Assembly (NCBI RefSeq): GCF_001545035.1
Contig: NZ_FCOJ02000035.1
Coordinates: 1-64,000 of the forward strand
Length of the DNA: 64,000 nucleotides
Direction of reading: 5' to 3'
Source: Caballeronia glebae
GTDB taxonomy: Bacteria > Pseudomonadota > Gammaproteobacteria > Burkholderiales > Burkholderiaceae
Numbering within the stretch: the first letter of the stretch is position 1; each line of letters starts with the position of its first letter. The notes under the pieces are model-generated. The model was not told the DNA's origin, searched no databases, and saw only the letters and a program-made list of their open reading frames with translations. Below are positions 53,401 to 61,630 of this stretch, in pieces. The translations under genes and the position numbers were made by a program.

Positions 53401-54080
53401 TGCGTGAAGTCATCGTGGACGTAGATCATCTCGCAGTCTGCGACCGTGTCGCTTTCGCCGCACACGAACCAGATGCCCGCACGGCGGCAAAGCCGCTGGA
53501 TGAAGGTCAGATCGTCCTCTTCCCACTGAGCGATCACGGCACGCTTCACATACTGGCGATAGAGCCGCACCTTGAAATCGGCGCGCAGTTGATCGAAGCC
53601 ATGCTCTTTGAGTATCTGGACGATCACATCGACAAAGCTCTTGTCCCAAAACCAGCGGACCTTCGGCGCATTTCTCAGCAACGCCAGTCGTGATTCGAGA
53701 ACCAGTTCATAGAAACTTTCATCCCGGTTGCTGCTCAGGTGTGTGAAGCCCGTGATGATCCCGTGTATGCCACGCGGCTGCTCCGGCTTGATGCCTCGAC
53801 TCGGTTCGTGCGGCGGCTGAATCAGGAACTTCGCCATCTTGCCCACATAGTCCAGGCGCGTGAGCGCATGCGATGGGTGCGTGAAGCGGAGCTTGACGTG
53901 CGTGGGCTCGCCAATGGCACGGGTGCCCTCGACGCTGAAGATGTCCGCAAAAACCGAACTCGGCTCCTGCGGCATGTCGAGGGAATAGTGCTGATGCGCA
54001 GACAAATGTCTAACGCGCTCGATTTCATAGTCAGACCGTCTATTCAAGGACACCCCCGTGAAAGTGAATGAAACGTTCAA
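50487..54080 (-). CDS. vgrG: evolved VgrG with C-terminal metzincin-like metallopeptidase domain
   Basis: A 1197-residue T6SS spike. Residues 1 to about 560 are the gp27/gp5-like VgrG core (FIQRLCRRAGIWFVCGESD; YLNIAHIFHN-like segment near 510). About 560-800 is the DUF2345-type extension with a coiled coil (AEIADLKAENQWLKDELADI). About 820-880 is a Lys/Ala/Pro linker with repeats. The rest is an effector domain holding HECGHLLNFPDEY (H1108, E1109, H1112, D1118) and a Met-turn RNLMGGG at about 1158, the HExxHxxNxxD plan of metzincin zinc peptidases. The start is TTG 54080 with GGGATAGAG before it. The C-terminal 350 codons are AT-richer than the core. The target protein is unknown. Confidence 0.93.
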   Translation of the reverse strand: MNVSFTFTGVSLNRRSDYEIERVRHLSAHQHYSLDMPQEPSSVFADIFSVEGTRAIGEPTHVKLRFTHPSHALTRLDYVGKMAKFLIQPPHEPSRGIKPEQPRGIHGIITGFTHLSSNRDESFYELVLESRLALLRNAPKVRWFWDKSFVDVIVQILKEHGFDQLRADFKVRLYRQYVKRAVIAQWEEDDLTFIQRLCRRAGIWFVCGESDTVADCEMIYVHDDFTHYRHDDNLNVPVLPEGGMNSDGAESIFSLETHTKVIPQSYTVRGYNYRKAPDAIEATSVIHDDKTTYGESYTYGVPVLTKEDAQVEALLRQEAAISQQVEYHGSTNMLDAMPGNVVKPSNRTLPDTKYGMLIFFAKFSAARKQPFRVEYKAIPSDRLYRMPLLEETWPRMQGDITAVIASPNQYSQPFITKDGEYVARILADRDPRIKGMESCLLRLAKPFAGSHRTGFHYGLHDGTEVGVAGHLGNPELLYIAHIFHNSLNDDPIVAEDRWMSRTILQTHRNKFRTDDWPDEEHIKLASERGKSQLNLGHIVDAARKKRGDGFELKTNFKGALRAAQGLLISTEPQATQAQVTDTSGATALFERTQAQAGALAQGASASNAEIADLKAENQWLKDELADIKKQVIALSAPQGIGLATPDRVMIGAGKDVSVATSQGFNVSAFRNVAIAAREKLSLFANTLGAKLIAGKGPVEIQAQSDVLALAAQKDVVVTSADGAVRVRANKELVLECGGAYIELKDGTITLGSAKPLQLKLPGMTKQAPEIMHLAGPSFAPAVAPWSTRCDAWIGGSNTIEKLAPPESKFASWEQYANAGVAVPAAPTGLEPPAKTAQSKKAEKAKTTQPKKAEKASLPKTEDVDKNPSDEPTLPLAASPSEPIALSEAAICEWSMPSFSDEFIWARETPQYYKYGNTETSKTTSLCSGIATTKFPIEYDDKNKTLTATVTVVLIPVLLANLDPITNEPIVRADGSYETTPYETYANGANSLQPFSNFGLKQIARVGSHINTSKYKADVERTLNQGNYKLVLDGCSKGSACGRRVSIVFRVDFLIANEAEADAMTDVRKVHIYPQAARADAANWGEDNIEIDNGGNAVPVAMALNVAAHECGHLLNFPDEYWQGGGFVHSTYVKNDKSLNFQLGNSNIGKHKWQMYSPRNLMGGGAVLPKAVIPAHYMEYMRFWFTARTNMAWRVGTK
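51515..51574. repeat. 27-bp direct repeat in the VgrG linker
   Basis: A 27-base unit occurs at 51515-51541 and 51548-51574, differing at one position (33-base period). It encodes the linker repeats QxKKAEKA (about residues 836-855). Such repeats at the junction of core and effector can serve as recombination points for swapping C-terminal domains; this is inference. Confidence 0.8.
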
Positions 54081-54130
54081 CTCTATCCCGAGCGACTCGG
54101 AATTTGAACGTTGGTATTCCTATTTAATGA

Positions 54131-54529
54131 TTAAACGTCAGATATTTTGAGAACAACCTCAAGTGCGGCGGTCGTATGCTGAGCGATCGACTGCGTTTCG
54201 CGTGTGGCGATAAGTAGCGTTTCAAGGTTTTCTATCAAACGCGGGTCATCAGGCGCGTCACGCTGCACGATCAGCACGATGTTGACGAGCGCCGATAGCG
54301 CCTCAGCCATTGCGGCCATGCCTGATTGAGTCTGCGCAACGACGGGTTCGTACACCAACGCGAGGCGTTCGTAATCGCGCGCATGCCTGCGCGCATGCCG
54401 AAGCTGTGATACGAGCTTGCCGTTGCGCGCCCGCTCGTCCAGTAGTTGTGTCCGGAGTGCTTCGACTGGCGGATTCAGAGAGATGATCCGGTCCATGAAG
54501 TCCTTGAATTGCCAGGGAGGTTCAGTCAT
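54131..54529 (-). CDS. hypothetical helical protein upstream of vgrG (132 aa)
   Basis: A soluble, mostly helical protein: MTEPPWQFKDFMDRIISLNP, coiled-coil-like LDERARNGKLVSQLRHARRH, and heptad leucines in MAAMAEALSALVNIVLIVQ and LIENLETLLIATRETQS. It starts 30 bases after a terminator hairpin and ends 50 bases before vgrG, so it is probably the first gene of the VgrG operon. It does not match DUF4123, DUF1795 or other known T6SS adaptors by eye. An adaptor role is possible from position alone. Confidence 0.6.
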   Translation of the reverse strand: MTEPPWQFKDFMDRIISLNPPVEALRTQLLDERARNGKLVSQLRHARRHARDYERLALVYEPVVAQTQSGMAAMAEALSALVNIVLIVQRDAPDDPRLIENLETLLIATRETQSIAQHTTAALEVVLKISDV

Positions 54530-54560
54530 AGGAAGTCCTGATTCGACAAGTAGATTCCTA

Positions 54561-54595
54561 AAAAAAAACCCGCCGAACTGAAAGCGCGGCGGGGC
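54561..54595 (-). terminator. rho-independent terminator for the 54650-55165 gene
   Basis: On the minus strand CCCGCCG (54587-54593 complement) pairs with CGGCGGG (54569-54575 complement) across an 11-base loop and is followed by a run of eight or nine T (A run 54560-54568 on the plus strand). It lies 55 bases after the upstream gene, separating it from the VgrG operon. Confidence 0.75.
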
Positions 54596-54649
54596 AAAAA
54601 GAGAGAAGTCTCCGTAAGCCGTTACGGTGACTTCTCCGAGGCGCCAGAA

Positions 54650-55165
54650 TCAGGTGAGGGTTGATTCAATCGGCATTGCACCGCGCTTTTCCAGCCACGC
54701 GAGCAGCGGTTCGGCGGCGGCGCATAAGTCGCCCAGCACGCCGCGCAGAGCCGCAACCTTGCAGCGCATCGCGATCGCGTTATCTGCATAGGCAGCCAAC
54801 GAGTGAATCACTTCCAGATTGAATCTCGTCACTGCCACGCTGACGGTGTCCTTGAATCGTTGCTTCAACGCTTGGTAGTCCTGATCGATAGGGTCGATCA
54901 AAGCGTCGCTATGGTTCAGATAGTCAGCCAGGGTTCGGTTAAGGGCGTAGGCACCCTCCGAAACAATTTCCTCATAGGCTGCAAAGGAGATGGCGTTGCG
55001 TCCTTGAGCCTCGCGCAGCAACCACGAGCAACGCACCGCCTTTTCTTGAAGGTTTCGCACGCGCATAGCGACGCGCGTAGCAAGCACGGGCGTCTTATTG
55101 AAACGCAGTGAATGCCGGGGCGGCTTCGACGGGCTTGCTGCTTCGCGTTTGACTTCTTGCAACAT
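54650..55165 (-). CDS. hypothetical protein (171 aa), phage- or island-associated
   Basis: Start ATG 55165 has AGAGGACC before it. The protein has a basic N-terminus (MLQEVKREAASPSKPPRHSL) and a helical body (YEEIVSEGAYALNRTLADYL; AVTRFNLEVIHSLAAYADNA; GDLCAAAEPLLAWLEKRGAM). There are no membrane segments and no motif with a known function. It lies directly downstream of the 55188-55387 structured RNA element on the same strand, so its expression may be controlled by that element. Its own terminator follows. Confidence 0.6.
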   Translation of the reverse strand: MLQEVKREAASPSKPPRHSLRFNKTPVLATRVAMRVRNLQEKAVRCSWLLREAQGRNAISFAAYEEIVSEGAYALNRTLADYLNHSDALIDPIDQDYQALKQRFKDTVSVAVTRFNLEVIHSLAAYADNAIAMRCKVAALRGVLGDLCAAAEPLLAWLEKRGAMPIESTLT

Positions 55166-55187
55166 GGATGGTCCTCTGTTCGTGGAC

Positions 55188-55387
55188 CCACCCCACACGA
55201 GGGGTGGACGGGCACAGCAGCAGGTTCAACCCCGATATGCGGAAAGACGTACATACCGGCCCTGCTGCGGCCCGCCCATAGGCGAACAGCAGCACTCGCG
55301 GCCCGAATGGGCGCGCGATGCCGAGTGCTCCGCCCGTGTCGGCGCGGAGCGTCTTTCCTAACTGCTACATCACGCCGGGGTTGAACC
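55188..55387 (-). ncRNA. highly structured RNA element (leader or antisense RNA, C4-like in position)
   Basis: Six exactly complementary segments nest within 200 bases: 55223-55234 with 55376-55387 (12 bp, GGTTCAACCCCG/CGGGGTTGAACC); 55241-55249 with 55350-55358 (9 bp, GGAAAGACG/CGTCTTTCC); 55328-55333 with 55344-55349 (6 bp); 55292-55298 with 55322-55328 (7 bp) enclosing GCCC/GGGC at 55301-55312; 55262-55267 with 55287-55292 (6 bp) enclosing CGCC/GGCG at 55273-55284; and a hairpin 55188-55194 with 55201-55207 (7 bp) just before the following gene. Two long helices stack and close a three-way junction. Overlapping arginine-rich frames on both strands look like artefacts over an RNA. Phage C4 antisense RNA or a leader regulating the 171-aa gene are the best guesses; the class is not proven. 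Confidence 0.55.
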
Positions 55388-55527
55388 AGCGCTCGACGCA
55401 AAACGTCGAGGACTCAAGGATAGACGGCATTTGCGCGAAGGGCATTGTAGCCCGATGTCAAATTATGTTGCGCCTGAAGCGCGAACGTGGTCTAAGCCGA
55501 CATCCGCCACACGTCGCGGAGCGCGAG

Positions 55528-55689
55528 ATGAAAATGATGATAGGGATGTTGATCTGGCTGGTGCCGCTCACGGCCTGCACTTCGATCTCCGACAGTTCGA
55601 ACGTCAGTATCGAACGCGGGCCGTGGATCAGCCTGCATGACTTCGGTGCGCCTTCATTGCCTGCATCTGACGCGCAGGCCAACAAGTAG
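55528..55689 (+). CDS. small lipoprotein-like protein (53 aa)
   Basis: ATG 55528 follows GGAGCGCGAG at good spacing. The peptide MKMMIGMLIWLVPLTACTSI is a lipoprotein signal with an LTAC lipobox; the mature part of about 36 residues (ISDSSNVSIERGPWISLHDF and a short tail) is hydrophilic. It would be a small lipid-anchored envelope protein, such as a lysis- or entry-related lipopeptide. No homologue is recognised. It ends just before the promoter at 55706. Confidence 0.5.
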   Translation: MKMMIGMLIWLVPLTACTSISDSSNVSIERGPWISLHDFGAPSLPASDAQANK

Positions 55690-55705
55690 ATGCGCTGTAG
55701 TCGTA

Positions 55706-55734
55706 TTGACAACAAGTAGTTTTTTTGTTACAAT
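55706..55734 (+). promoter_or_regulatory. near-consensus sigma-70 promoter
   Basis: TTGACA (55706-55711) and TACAAT (55729-55734) are separated by exactly 17 bases, a perfect -35 and a five-of-six -10. Transcription would start near 55741, at the foot of a perfect hairpin, and run into a stretch without any gene. Such a strong promoter in front of no reading frame suggests a small RNA. Confidence 0.6.
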
Positions 55735-55741
55735 ACTTACA

Positions 55742-55771
55742 GTTTGAGAGGTGTCTGATTGCCTCTCAAAC
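55742..55771 (+). ncRNA. possible small RNA: 5' hairpin after strong promoter
   Basis: GTTTGAGAGG (55742-55751) and CCTCTCAAAC (55762-55771) are exact complements with a ten-base loop, starting at the predicted transcription start of the 55706 promoter. The transcript would continue through AT-rich non-coding sequence to an unclear end before 56025. No known RNA family was recognised. Confidence 0.4.
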
Positions 55772-55887
55772 GAAAAATCATGGGGTGTGATTTTCACGGG
55801 CCGTATACAACTTGTCTGAAACGCTTTTTGTTCAACAACTTAGATGTTCTATCTCAAGGTAGAGAGGTGGTGCGACGCAGCATAAAT

Positions 55888-55922
55888 CTATCCACAGTTT
55901 TCGTGTAGAGCCTTGTGGATAG
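55888..55922. other. two inverted DnaA-box-like sequences
   Basis: CTATCCACA (55888-55896) and its exact complement TGTGGATAG (55914-55922) lie 17 bases apart. Each matches the DnaA box TTATCCACA at 8 of 9 positions. They could bind DnaA, or pair as a hairpin of the putative small RNA from 55741. No replication gene is nearby. Confidence 0.45.
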
Positions 55923-55995
55923 CCTTGGGAGCATCGCCTCAACTCGCTGATCTCCAAGGCTTTTCCGTCATACACCGCAAACGCGGCAGGCGCTG

Positions 55996-56025
55996 AAAAA
56001 AAAGAAACGCCCCGAAGGGCGTTTC
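55996..56025 (-). terminator. rho-independent terminator of the rhamnose ABC operon
   Basis: Read on the minus strand, GAAACGCCC-TTCG-GGGCGTTTC (9-bp stem, 56004-56012 with 56017-56025) is followed by eight T (plus-strand A run 55996-56003). It lies 34 bases after the rhaS stop. It may also weakly end rightward transcription from 55706. Confidence 0.85.
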
Positions 56026-56058
56026 ATCATCTCTCAGGTTCCAATCGAACCCGCTGCC

Positions 56059-57072
56059 TCAAAAATTGAAGTTGTCGATATTAGCCGCATCGAAGGTCGT
56101 CGGCGGGCCGAGAATCACCTCGCCGCTCTTGCCGACCGTGCGCTTGCCCAGCTTGCCCGCCTCGAACGAATCGCCTTCCTTGCCGGTGATCGTCCCGGAC
56201 GCGAGATTGGCCGCCGCGAACGCCGCGAGATAACCCAGTTGACCCGGGTCCCACAACTGGAACGCCTTGACCGTGCCGTTCTTCACGAACGCGCGCATCT
56301 GATTCGGCGTGCCGAGGCCCGTCACGACCACCTTGCCCTTAGCCGGAGAGCTGGAGATATAACGCGCCGCCGCCGCGATCCCGACCGATGTCGGCGCGAC
56401 GATGCCCTTCAGGTTCGGATAAGCCTGCAACAAACCCTGCGTTTCGACGAAGGACTTTTGATCGTCGTCGTTGCCGTAGGCGATCTTCACGAGCTTCATC
56501 TTCGAATACTCGGGCTTCTTCAGTTCCTCCTGCATCCACTTGATCCAGGTGTTCTGGTTCGTCGCGTTGGGCGTCGCCGAGAGAATTGCAAACTCGCCCT
56601 CGCCGCCGATCAGCTTCGACAGCAATTGAATCTGCCCGCGCCCGATCGCTTCCGAATCGGCCTGATTGACGAAGATCTGCCGGCCGTCGGACGCCGTGTC
56701 GGAATCGAAGGTCACGACCTTGATGCCCTGCGACATCGCCTTCTTCAGATACGGCACGACCGCGTTGGCGTCGTTCGCCGCGATCACGATCGCGTTCTGC
56801 CGCTGCGTGATGAGCGTATTGATATAGCTCACCTGCGACGATGCGCCCGCATCCGACGGACCGACGACCTTGCCATCGCCTTTCAGCTCCTTGATCGCCG
56901 CCATGCCGCCGTCGTCCGCGATCACTTCGTAAGGGTTGTTGATCTGCTTGGGCAGGAAGGCGATCTTCAGGCCGCTCTTCACGTCTGCGGCGCTCGCGGA
57001 CAGCGCGACGGTCGCGGCGAGAAACGCCGCAACCAGCGCCGGGCCGCGCGCGAATCGAATGGGCTTTTTCAT
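56059..57072 (-). CDS. rhaS: rhamnose ABC transporter, periplasmic substrate-binding protein
   Basis: A 337-residue periplasmic-binding protein of the pentose/hexose (ribose-type) group. The signal is FARGPALVAAFLAATVALSA with cleavage near SASA|A; mature LKIAFLPKQINNPYEVIADD, then IVIAANDANAVVPYLKKAM and VVTFDSDTASDGRQIFVNQA. It captures the sugar and hands it to the two permeases. ATG 57072 opens the signal peptide. It is the last gene of the operon, downstream of the permeases, and is followed by a strong terminator. Confidence 0.92.
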   Translation of the reverse strand: MKKPIRFARGPALVAAFLAATVALSASAADVKSGLKIAFLPKQINNPYEVIADDGGMAAIKELKGDGKVVGPSDAGASSQVSYINTLITQRQNAIVIAANDANAVVPYLKKAMSQGIKVVTFDSDTASDGRQIFVNQADSEAIGRGQIQLLSKLIGGEGEFAILSATPNATNQNTWIKWMQEELKKPEYSKMKLVKIAYGNDDDQKSFVETQGLLQAYPNLKGIVAPTSVGIAAAARYISSSPAKGKVVVTGLGTPNQMRAFVKNGTVKAFQLWDPGQLGYLAAFAAANLASGTITGKEGDSFEAGKLGKRTVGKSGEVILGPPTTFDAANIDNFNF

Positions 57073-57146
57073 GTCGTAAAGTCTCCTGTCATTGCGCATG
57101 ACTGCGCTGGTTTGCAACGGATTCCCGCAACGGACACCACACCGGC

Positions 57147-58151
57147 TCAAAGCGCCTGCGCCATGAGACGCTTCTCGCGCGCCGCCCGCCAACGCGCGAC
57201 GAGATTCGGGATCAGCACCGACGAGAGCAACAGCGCGCCCGTCACGATGGTGAGCGTTTCACTCGATACATCCGCGAGCGTCAGCGCGTTGCGCAGCACG
57301 CCGATGATCACGAGCGACAGCAGTACGCCGATCATCGAGCCGCGTCCGCCGAAGATGCTCACGCCGCCGAAGAGCACCGCCGCGATCACGGAAAGCTCGA
57401 AGCCTTCGCCGTTGTCGCCGCGCGCGCTCGTGAAGCGCAGCGTATAGACGATGCCCGCGAGCGCCGCCATCGCGCCCGACATCATGAAGAGCCTGAGCTT
57501 CGTCTTCGCCACGTCGATGCCCGAGAACTGCGCGGCTGTCGGATTCGCGCCGATGGCGAAGAGGCTGCGGCCGAACGGCGTCGCCTGTAGCAATACCGTG
57601 AAAATGATTGCGCCCGCAATCACCAGGACGAACGGCATCGGCAGGAAGGTGTCGCCGAGCGTGTTGATGCCGAAGGCCGTGTACGACGCGGGAAAATCCG
57701 CGATCGCCTGATCGCCGAGCAGCACGTAGGCAAGACCGCGAAAGAGCGCGAGCGTGCCGATCGTCACCGCGAGCGAAGGCAGACTGAAGCGCACGATCAC
57801 GAGGCCGTTGAGCAGGCCCGCGAGCGTGCCGAAGACGAGCACGAGGACGATCACGAGCGGCATCGGCAGACCCATGTGCCACAGCACGCCCATCAGCGCG
57901 CTCGATGCGCCGAGCACCGAAGCCACCGACAAATCGATCTCCGCCGCGACGATGATGAGCGTCATCGGCAGCGCGATCAGCGCGATTTCGGTGAAGTCCG
58001 CGAGCATGTTCGCCATATTCGCCGTCGAGAGAAACAGCGGCGACAACACGCGCCCCGCGACGAGCGAGACGACGAGCACGATCGCGAGCATCGCTTCCCA
58101 TTGCAGGTGGCGGCGCTTGGTCGTCGACAGAGCGGAATCGGGTTTAGCCAT
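57147..58151 (-). CDS. rhaQ: rhamnose ABC transporter permease
   Basis: A 334-residue inner-membrane permease of the ribose/xylose BPD type with eight to ten helices and the EAA-like region FGGVSIFGGRGSMIGVLLSL near the C-terminus. It pairs with the upstream permease (RhaP), which it overlaps by eight bases. The rhaP/rhaQ assignment rests on gene order known from rhizobial rhamnose operons, not on a sequence difference that I could test. Confidence 0.88.
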   Translation of the reverse strand: MAKPDSALSTTKRRHLQWEAMLAIVLVVSLVAGRVLSPLFLSTANMANMLADFTEIALIALPMTLIIVAAEIDLSVASVLGASSALMGVLWHMGLPMPLVIVLVLVFGTLAGLLNGLVIVRFSLPSLAVTIGTLALFRGLAYVLLGDQAIADFPASYTAFGINTLGDTFLPMPFVLVIAGAIIFTVLLQATPFGRSLFAIGANPTAAQFSGIDVAKTKLRLFMMSGAMAALAGIVYTLRFTSARGDNGEGFELSVIAAVLFGGVSIFGGRGSMIGVLLSLVIIGVLRNALTLADVSSETLTIVTGALLLSSVLIPNLVARWRAAREKRLMAQAL

Positions 58152-59187
58152 GATCGCGTTTCCTCATCATGCGGCGCGCGACCGAGCGCGCGAGCAACGT
58201 ATCGAGCGCGATCGCCGCGACGATCAGCGCGCCTTGAATCGCCTGCTGCCAGAACGGCGACACGCGCAACACCACCAGCGCGATGTTGATGACGCCGAGC
58301 ACGAGCGCGCCGAGCGTCGCGCCGGCGATCGTGCCGACGCCGCCCGTGATCGCAACGCTGCCGACCACCGCCGCCGCGACCACCTGCAGTTCGATGCCCT
58401 TGGCCGTGCTCGCGTCAACGGTGCCGAAGCGCGCGAGCCACAGCACGCCCGCGAGCCCCGCGATCGCGCCGGAGAGCAGGAAGCCGATCATCACGCGGCG
58501 ATCCACGCGTATGCCCGCGAGACGAGCCGCTTCGGGGTTCGAGCCGATCGCGTAGTGCTCGCGTCCGCCGCGATACTGCTTCAGATAGACCGACAGCGCG
58601 ATCAGCACGACGAGCGCGATCAGCACGAGATTCGGCACGCCGAAGAGCGAGCCCGTCGCGATAGACGCGAACGAATCAGGCAGGCTCGTCGCGTTGATCT
58701 GGCCGCCGTGTACCCACGCGTAGTCCGCGCCGCGCACGATATAGAGCGTCGAAAGCGTCGCGACGAGCGAGGGCACGCGCCCGAACGTGACGAGCGCGCC
58801 GTTCACCGTGCCGATGATCAAGCCGACGCCGATGCCCCCGAGCATCGCGACGATCACCGGCATGTGCGGGAACATCACGAAGAGGCTGCCGACCGCATAC
58901 GCGCTCACGCCGACGACCGACGCGACCGACAGATCGATATGCCGCATCAGCATCACGATCGTCATGCCCGCCGTCAGCAGGCCGATGATCGACACGTTGA
59001 GCAGCACGTCGCGCAGATTCTGCAGGTTCAGGAAGTCGGGCTTTGCCGCGGCCGTCGCGCCGATCAGCACGAGCAGCACGATGAAGAGCGTGAGCTCGCG
59101 GCTCTTCGCGATCGTGACCGCGATACTTTCACGTTTGGATTCGGTCGGCGGCATCGCGGTTAGCGTCGGAGAGTGTCGTGTCATCAT
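58144..59187 (-). CDS. rhaP: rhamnose ABC transporter permease
   Basis: A 347-residue permease beginning at ATG 59187, which overlaps the stop of the ATPase gene. It has a cytoplasmic N-terminus of about 30 residues, helices such as [20 protein letters not shown] and [20 protein letters not shown], and the late motif [20 protein letters not shown]. It forms the membrane channel with RhaQ. The longer open frame to 59472 is within the ATPase gene and is not used. Confidence 0.88.
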   Translation of the reverse strand: MMTRHSPTLTAMPPTESKRESIAVTIAKSRELTLFIVLLVLIGATAAAKPDFLNLQNLRDVLLNVSIIGLLTAGMTIVMLMRHIDLSVASVVGVSAYAVGSLFVMFPHMPVIVAMLGGIGVGLIIGTVNGALVTFGRVPSLVATLSTLYIVRGADYAWVHGGQINATSLPDSFASIATGSLFGVPNLVLIALVVLIALSVYLKQYRGGREHYAIGSNPEAARLAGIRVDRRVMIGFLLSGAIAGLAGVLWLARFGTVDASTAKGIELQVVAAAVVGSVAITGGVGTIAGATLGALVLGVINIALVVLRVSPFWQQAIQGALIVAAIALDTLLARSVARRMMRKRDHG

Positions 59188-60698
59188 GCTGCGCGTCCCA
59201 TCGTTTGTGGCGAGGCGCCCAAAGCAGCGCTCATCACGCGTTCTTCGTTCGCATCCGCGCGGGCGATATCCGCGCTGATGCGGCCTTCGTGCATCACGAG
59301 CACGCGATCGGCCATGCCGAGCACTTCGGGCAGCTCGCTCGAAATCATCAGCACGGCCATGCCTTCTTTCACGAGTTCGGCGAGCGTGCGATACACCTCC
59401 GCCTTCGCGCCCACGTCGATGCCGCGCGTCGGTTCGTCGATGATCAGCACCCTCGGATGCGTCGCGAGCCATTTGCCGAGCACGACCTTTTGCTGATTGC
59501 CGCCCGATAGCGTGCCGACCGGCGCATCGAGATCGCCGGCCTTGAGACGAAGCCGCTTGCCCCAGTCGGCGGCGAGCGCCGATTCGCTTTTCGCCGTGAT
59601 GAGCCCGTGGCGCATCAATCGGCCGAGCACGGTCAAAGACGCGTTGCGCGCGATGCTCAACTCCAGCGCGAGCCCTTGCGCGCGGCGATCCTCCGGCACG
59701 AGCGCGAGGCCGGCGCGCACCGCCGCCGCCGGATGTCCCAGCGCGAGTGTCTTGCCGGCGATCTTCACCTCGCCGCCATCGACCGGATCGATGCCGAAGA
59801 TCGCGCGCGCGACCTCGCTGCGTCCCGCGCCGACGAGTCCCGCCAGCGCGACGATCTCGCCCGCGCGCACATCGAACGACACGTTCTTGAACACGCCTTC
59901 GCGCGTGAGATTGCGCACCGAAAGACGCACGTCCCCGGGCGCGACATCGGCTTTCGGATAGAACGTGTCGAGATCGCGGCCGACCATTTTGCTCACGATC
60001 GCGTCGATGCTCATGTCTTCGGTGAGCGCGTCGTAGACCTTCATGCCGTCGCGCATGATCGTCATGCGCTGCGTCAGCGCGAACACTTCATCGAGACGAT
60101 GCGTGATGAACAGAATCGCCACGTCGCGCTCGCGCAACGCGCGCACGATCGCGAAGAGCCGTTCGACTTCCGGCAGCGAGAGCGCGGCGGTCGGCTCGTC
60201 CATGATCAGCACGTTTGCATCGAGCGAGAGCGCCTTGGCGATTTCCACGACCTGCTGATCCGCGATCGACAATCCGCGCACGAGCCGTTGCGCGCGCAGA
60301 TTCACGCCGAGCGACGCCAGCAGCGCATCGACCTCGCGATGCATTTCGTCATAGCGAATGCGCCCGAAGCGATCGCGCGGCTGCCGGCCCATATAGATGT
60401 TCTCGGCGATGGACAGATCCGCGAAGAGTGTCGGCTCCTGATAGATCACGGCGATGCCGGCATCGCGCGCTTCGGCGGGATTCGCGAAGCGCCGCGCGAC
60501 GCCTTCGACGAGCAACTCGCCCGCATCCGGCCGATACACGCCCGCGAGCAGCTTCACGAGCGTCGATTTGCCCGCGCCGTTCTCGCCGAGCAGCGCGTGT
60601 ACTTCGCCGGGAAAGAGTTGCAGGCTGCCGTCGCCGAGCGCGCGCACGCGACCGAACGATTTGCTTGCATGCCGCAGTTCAAGACGTGGCGTCGTCAT
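59184..60698 (-). CDS. rhaT: sugar ABC transporter ATP-binding protein, duplicated domains
   Basis: A 504-residue double-ATPase of the sugar-import type. The first domain has Walker [37 protein letters not shown] and Walker [13 protein letters not shown]. The second domain has a degenerate Walker A ([18 protein letters not shown]), signature [16 protein letters not shown] and [14 protein letters not shown]. It energises RhaPQ. ATG 60698 starts at [16 protein letters not shown]. It begins 10 bases after the lactonase gene and overlaps rhaP. Confidence 0.93.
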   Translation of the reverse strand: MTTPRLELRHASKSFGRVRALGDGSLQLFPGEVHALLGENGAGKSTLVKLLAGVYRPDAGELLVEGVARRFANPAEARDAGIAVIYQEPTLFADLSIAENIYMGRQPRDRFGRIRYDEMHREVDALLASLGVNLRAQRLVRGLSIADQQVVEIAKALSLDANVLIMDEPTAALSLPEVERLFAIVRALRERDVAILFITHRLDEVFALTQRMTIMRDGMKVYDALTEDMSIDAIVSKMVGRDLDTFYPKADVAPGDVRLSVRNLTREGVFKNVSFDVRAGEIVALAGLVGAGRSEVARAIFGIDPVDGGEVKIAGKTLALGHPAAAVRAGLALVPEDRRAQGLALELSIARNASLTVLGRLMRHGLITAKSESALAADWGKRLRLKAGDLDAPVGTLSGGNQQKVVLGKWLATHPRVLIIDEPTRGIDVGAKAEVYRTLAELVKEGMAVLMISSELPEVLGMADRVLVMHEGRISADIARADANEERVMSAALGASPQTMGRAA

Positions 60699-60708
60699 GT
60701 CGTTTTCC

Positions 60709-61599
60709 TCAGATGCGGTAGATGCGTTCGGCGTTGCGCACGAAGAGCGCGTCTTTCTCGCTATCGCTCGCATCGGCGACGATCCGCGCATACGCGTTCC
60801 ACAACGCCGTGTACGTGCCGAACAGACGATCCACCGGAAAGTTCGATGCGAACATCGCGCGCTCGACGCCGAACGTATCGATGGTTTCGTGCACGTAAGG
60901 ACGCAGGCTCTCGATGGTCCAGTCGTGATCGAACATCGCGAAGCCGCTCAGCTTCACCGCGACGTTCGGGCACGCGGCCAGCATGCGCATGCCGTCGCGC
61001 CACGCGCGATATCCCCGCGTCGCGTTGCGGTCCACGAACATACCCGCGTGATTGACGATGAATTGCGTATCCGCATGCTCGCGCGCGAGAAGCGCCGCCT
61101 CTTCCATCTGCGACGGATAAAGCTGCAGATCGAACGACATGCCGAAACGCTTCAGCAACGCAAAGTGCTTGCGCCATTGCGGCTCGCGCATGAAATGACG
61201 CCCGACATAATCGTAGAGCCTGTTTTCATGCACGTTGAGAATCTGGCGGATGCCGCGCGTATTGGCGAAGGCCGCATGCGCTTCGAGCACGGCGGGCGCA
61301 TCGTCGGCCGACAGATCCGCGCCCGCGACGATGCCGTTCGGCATGCCGCGACCTTCGCTATCGGCAATGCCTTGCAGCCAGCGCGTTTCCTCGACAGGAT
61401 CGGCGGGATCGTGATTCGCATCGACGTGCACGAGCTTCAGCACTTCGATATCTTCGGCATCGCGCAGCAGATCGGCCAGAAGATAGTCGTGCTGCAAGGC
61501 ACGCGCATCGCCGACGAACGACGTCTGCGGATTCGCGAGCCAGGGATAATGATGCGTCTTGAGGTCCCACAAATGAATGTGCGGATCGACGACCTGCAT
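60709..61599 (-). CDS. amidohydrolase-2 family lactonase (L-rhamnono- or L-fucono-lactonase type)
   Basis: A 296-residue metal-dependent barrel hydrolase. [19 protein letters not shown] carries the first metal ligands (HxH); later [20 protein letters not shown] and FASNFPVD supply the other His and Asp. The protein belongs to the COG3618 group, which includes sugar lactonases that open rhamnonolactone to rhamnonate. It lies between the mutarotase and the ABC transporter, consistent with the second step of the non-phosphorylating route. Confidence 0.87.
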   Translation of the reverse strand: MQVVDPHIHLWDLKTHHYPWLANPQTSFVGDARALQHDYLLADLLRDAEDIEVLKLVHVDANHDPADPVEETRWLQGIADSEGRGMPNGIVAGADLSADDAPAVLEAHAAFANTRGIRQILNVHENRLYDYVGRHFMREPQWRKHFALLKRFGMSFDLQLYPSQMEEAALLAREHADTQFIVNHAGMFVDRNATRGYRAWRDGMRMLAACPNVAVKLSGFAMFDHDWTIESLRPYVHETIDTFGVERAMFASNFPVDRLFGTYTALWNAYARIVADASDSEKDALFVRNAERIYRI

Positions 61600-61630
61600 G
61601 ATGGCGTTCCTCGCGAAAGAGGCGAACGTT

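Noticed and set aside
54916-55401. Overlapping minus-strand frames of 161 and 66 codons near 55095-55401
   Set aside because: They run over the RNA-like element and the N-terminus of the 171-aa gene; composition and lack of ribosome sites suggest annotation artefacts.
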